NCBI GenBank assembly: GCA_016784625.1
Contig: JADHUF010000012.1
Coordinates: 1 to 21,346, forward strand
Direction of reading: 5' to 3'
DNA from: Candidatus Nitrosopumilus sp.
GTDB lineage: Archaea; Thermoproteota; Nitrososphaeria; Nitrososphaerales; Nitrosopumilaceae
DNA: 21,346 bases
This document shows positions 21,054-21,346 of this stretch, one piece after another. The notes under the pieces were generated by a model. It worked only from the letters and a program-made list of their open reading frames with translations. It did not search any database and was not told where the DNA came from. Both the position numbers and the translations under genes were made by a program. How positions within the stretch are numbered: position 1 is the first letter of the stretch; every line of letters begins with the position of its first letter.

Positions 21054-21346
21054 TTACCTATCTGCCTCCACTGGCCAATAATTTAGACTCCAATAAACAG
21101 ATGGCATGTTACCAAGTTTTTCACCTTTGAGAAGATATGGTAATGCAATCAAGTTTCTAAAGGAAGGAACACTCATCTTTAATCTGTATGGTTCAGGTTT
21201 AGCATCAGAGACAATATAGTAACCTAAAGAACCCCTACCAGATTCTACACGTTTGTATACTGAATCAAATACTTTACCTTTTGGATTTGGTTTTAGTTTA
21301 ACTCTAACAGAACCAGATTTTGGCATTTTTTGTAATGCTTGTTTAA
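21054..21346 (-). CDS. nuoD: NADH-quinone oxidoreductase-type subunit D, C-terminal part (cut by window edge)
   Basis: The frame is open to the window end, so only the last 96 residues are seen and the start lies outside. ESGRGSLGYYIVSDAKPEPYRLK matches the E-x-P-R-G-E-L-G-Y-Y-I-V-S-D segment of NuoD, the 49-kDa subunit related to [NiFe] hydrogenases, and PSFRNLIALP follows as expected. Two positions differ from the common form: E-x-G-R-G-S in place of E-x-P-R-G-E, and the end reads SLNYWPVEADR where most members have S-L-D-P-V-x-G-E-x-D-R. It is the first visible gene of the nuo cluster. nuoA, B and C are expected beyond the right edge. Confidence 0.9.
   Translation of the reverse strand, partial: KQALQKMPKSGSVRVKLKPNPKGKVFDSVYKRVESGRGSLGYYIVSDAKPEPYRLKMSVPSFRNLIALPYLLKGEKLGNMPSVYWSLNYWPVEADR

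Noticed and set aside
1..21346. CRISPR arrays, insertion sequences, prophage genes, long direct repeats or attachment sites
   Set aside because: None were seen. No spaced direct repeats, transposase or integrase motifs were noticed, and the tRNA 3' ends are not repeated elsewhere in the window by eye.

Overview
The window looks like the chromosome of a marine ammonia-oxidising archaeon (Nitrososphaerota/Thaumarchaeota, Nitrosopumilus-like). This is inferred from AT-rich DNA, archaeal informational proteins (ABCE1/RLI, a Trm5/Taw2-family enzyme, an Ard1-type N-acetyltransferase), a lone 5S rRNA, a tRNA with a bulge-helix-bulge intron in the T loop, TATA boxes about 25-30 nt upstream of start codons (leaderless mRNAs), and a nuo cluster ordered D-H-I-J-K-M-L-N. 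No phage, IS, CRISPR or plasmid signature was seen. It reads as core genome.

Layout: (1) 1-2751, minus strand: a non-oxidative pentose phosphate operon with overlapping genes. It holds a transketolase N-terminal half fused to a ribulose-phosphate 3-epimerase, then the transketolase C-terminal half, then a transaldolase cut by the window edge. (2) 2828-4715, plus: a small DCC/DUF393-like protein and an M17 leucyl aminopeptidase. (3) 4718-5020, minus: a 42-residue C2H2 zinc-finger gene downstream of a 5S rRNA gene. (4) 5115-7735, plus: ABCE1 overlapping a tRNA G37-modifying enzyme. (5) 7737-8490, minus: a two-helix membrane protein and archaeal Ard1. (6) 8567-9685, plus: an M50 membrane protease, overlapping tail to tail with a LarA-like protein (9666-10748, minus). 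(7) 10799-11404, plus: pyrE. (8) 11410-12433: a candidate C/D box sRNA, tRNA-Met(CAU) and a CADD/TenA-like diiron protein on minus, then an intron-containing tRNA-Glu on plus. (9) 12478-13329, plus: a short-form prenyl diphosphate synthase. (10) 13319-21346, minus: the complex I genes nuoD(partial)-H-I-J-K-M-L-N, tightly packed and overlapping.

How the genes fit together: the sugar-phosphate operon interconverts C3-C7 sugars to supply ribose, and pyrE uses PRPP for UMP. 5S rRNA, ABCE1, the tRNA-modifying enzyme, the tRNAs and the candidate sRNA serve translation. The prenyl synthase feeds isoprenoid lipids or quinones. The nuo genes encode the membrane arm and part of the connecting arm of a proton-pumping complex I.

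Most notable: the transketolase-epimerase fusion with an unexplained C-terminal tail; a 15-nt tRNA-Glu T-loop intron with a textbook splice motif; a candidate C/D box sRNA beside pyrE with box, stem and promoter signals; a LarA-like protein lacking the usual active-site motifs; and a 42-codon zinc-finger gene that is easy to miss. I found no convincing new multi-gene system.
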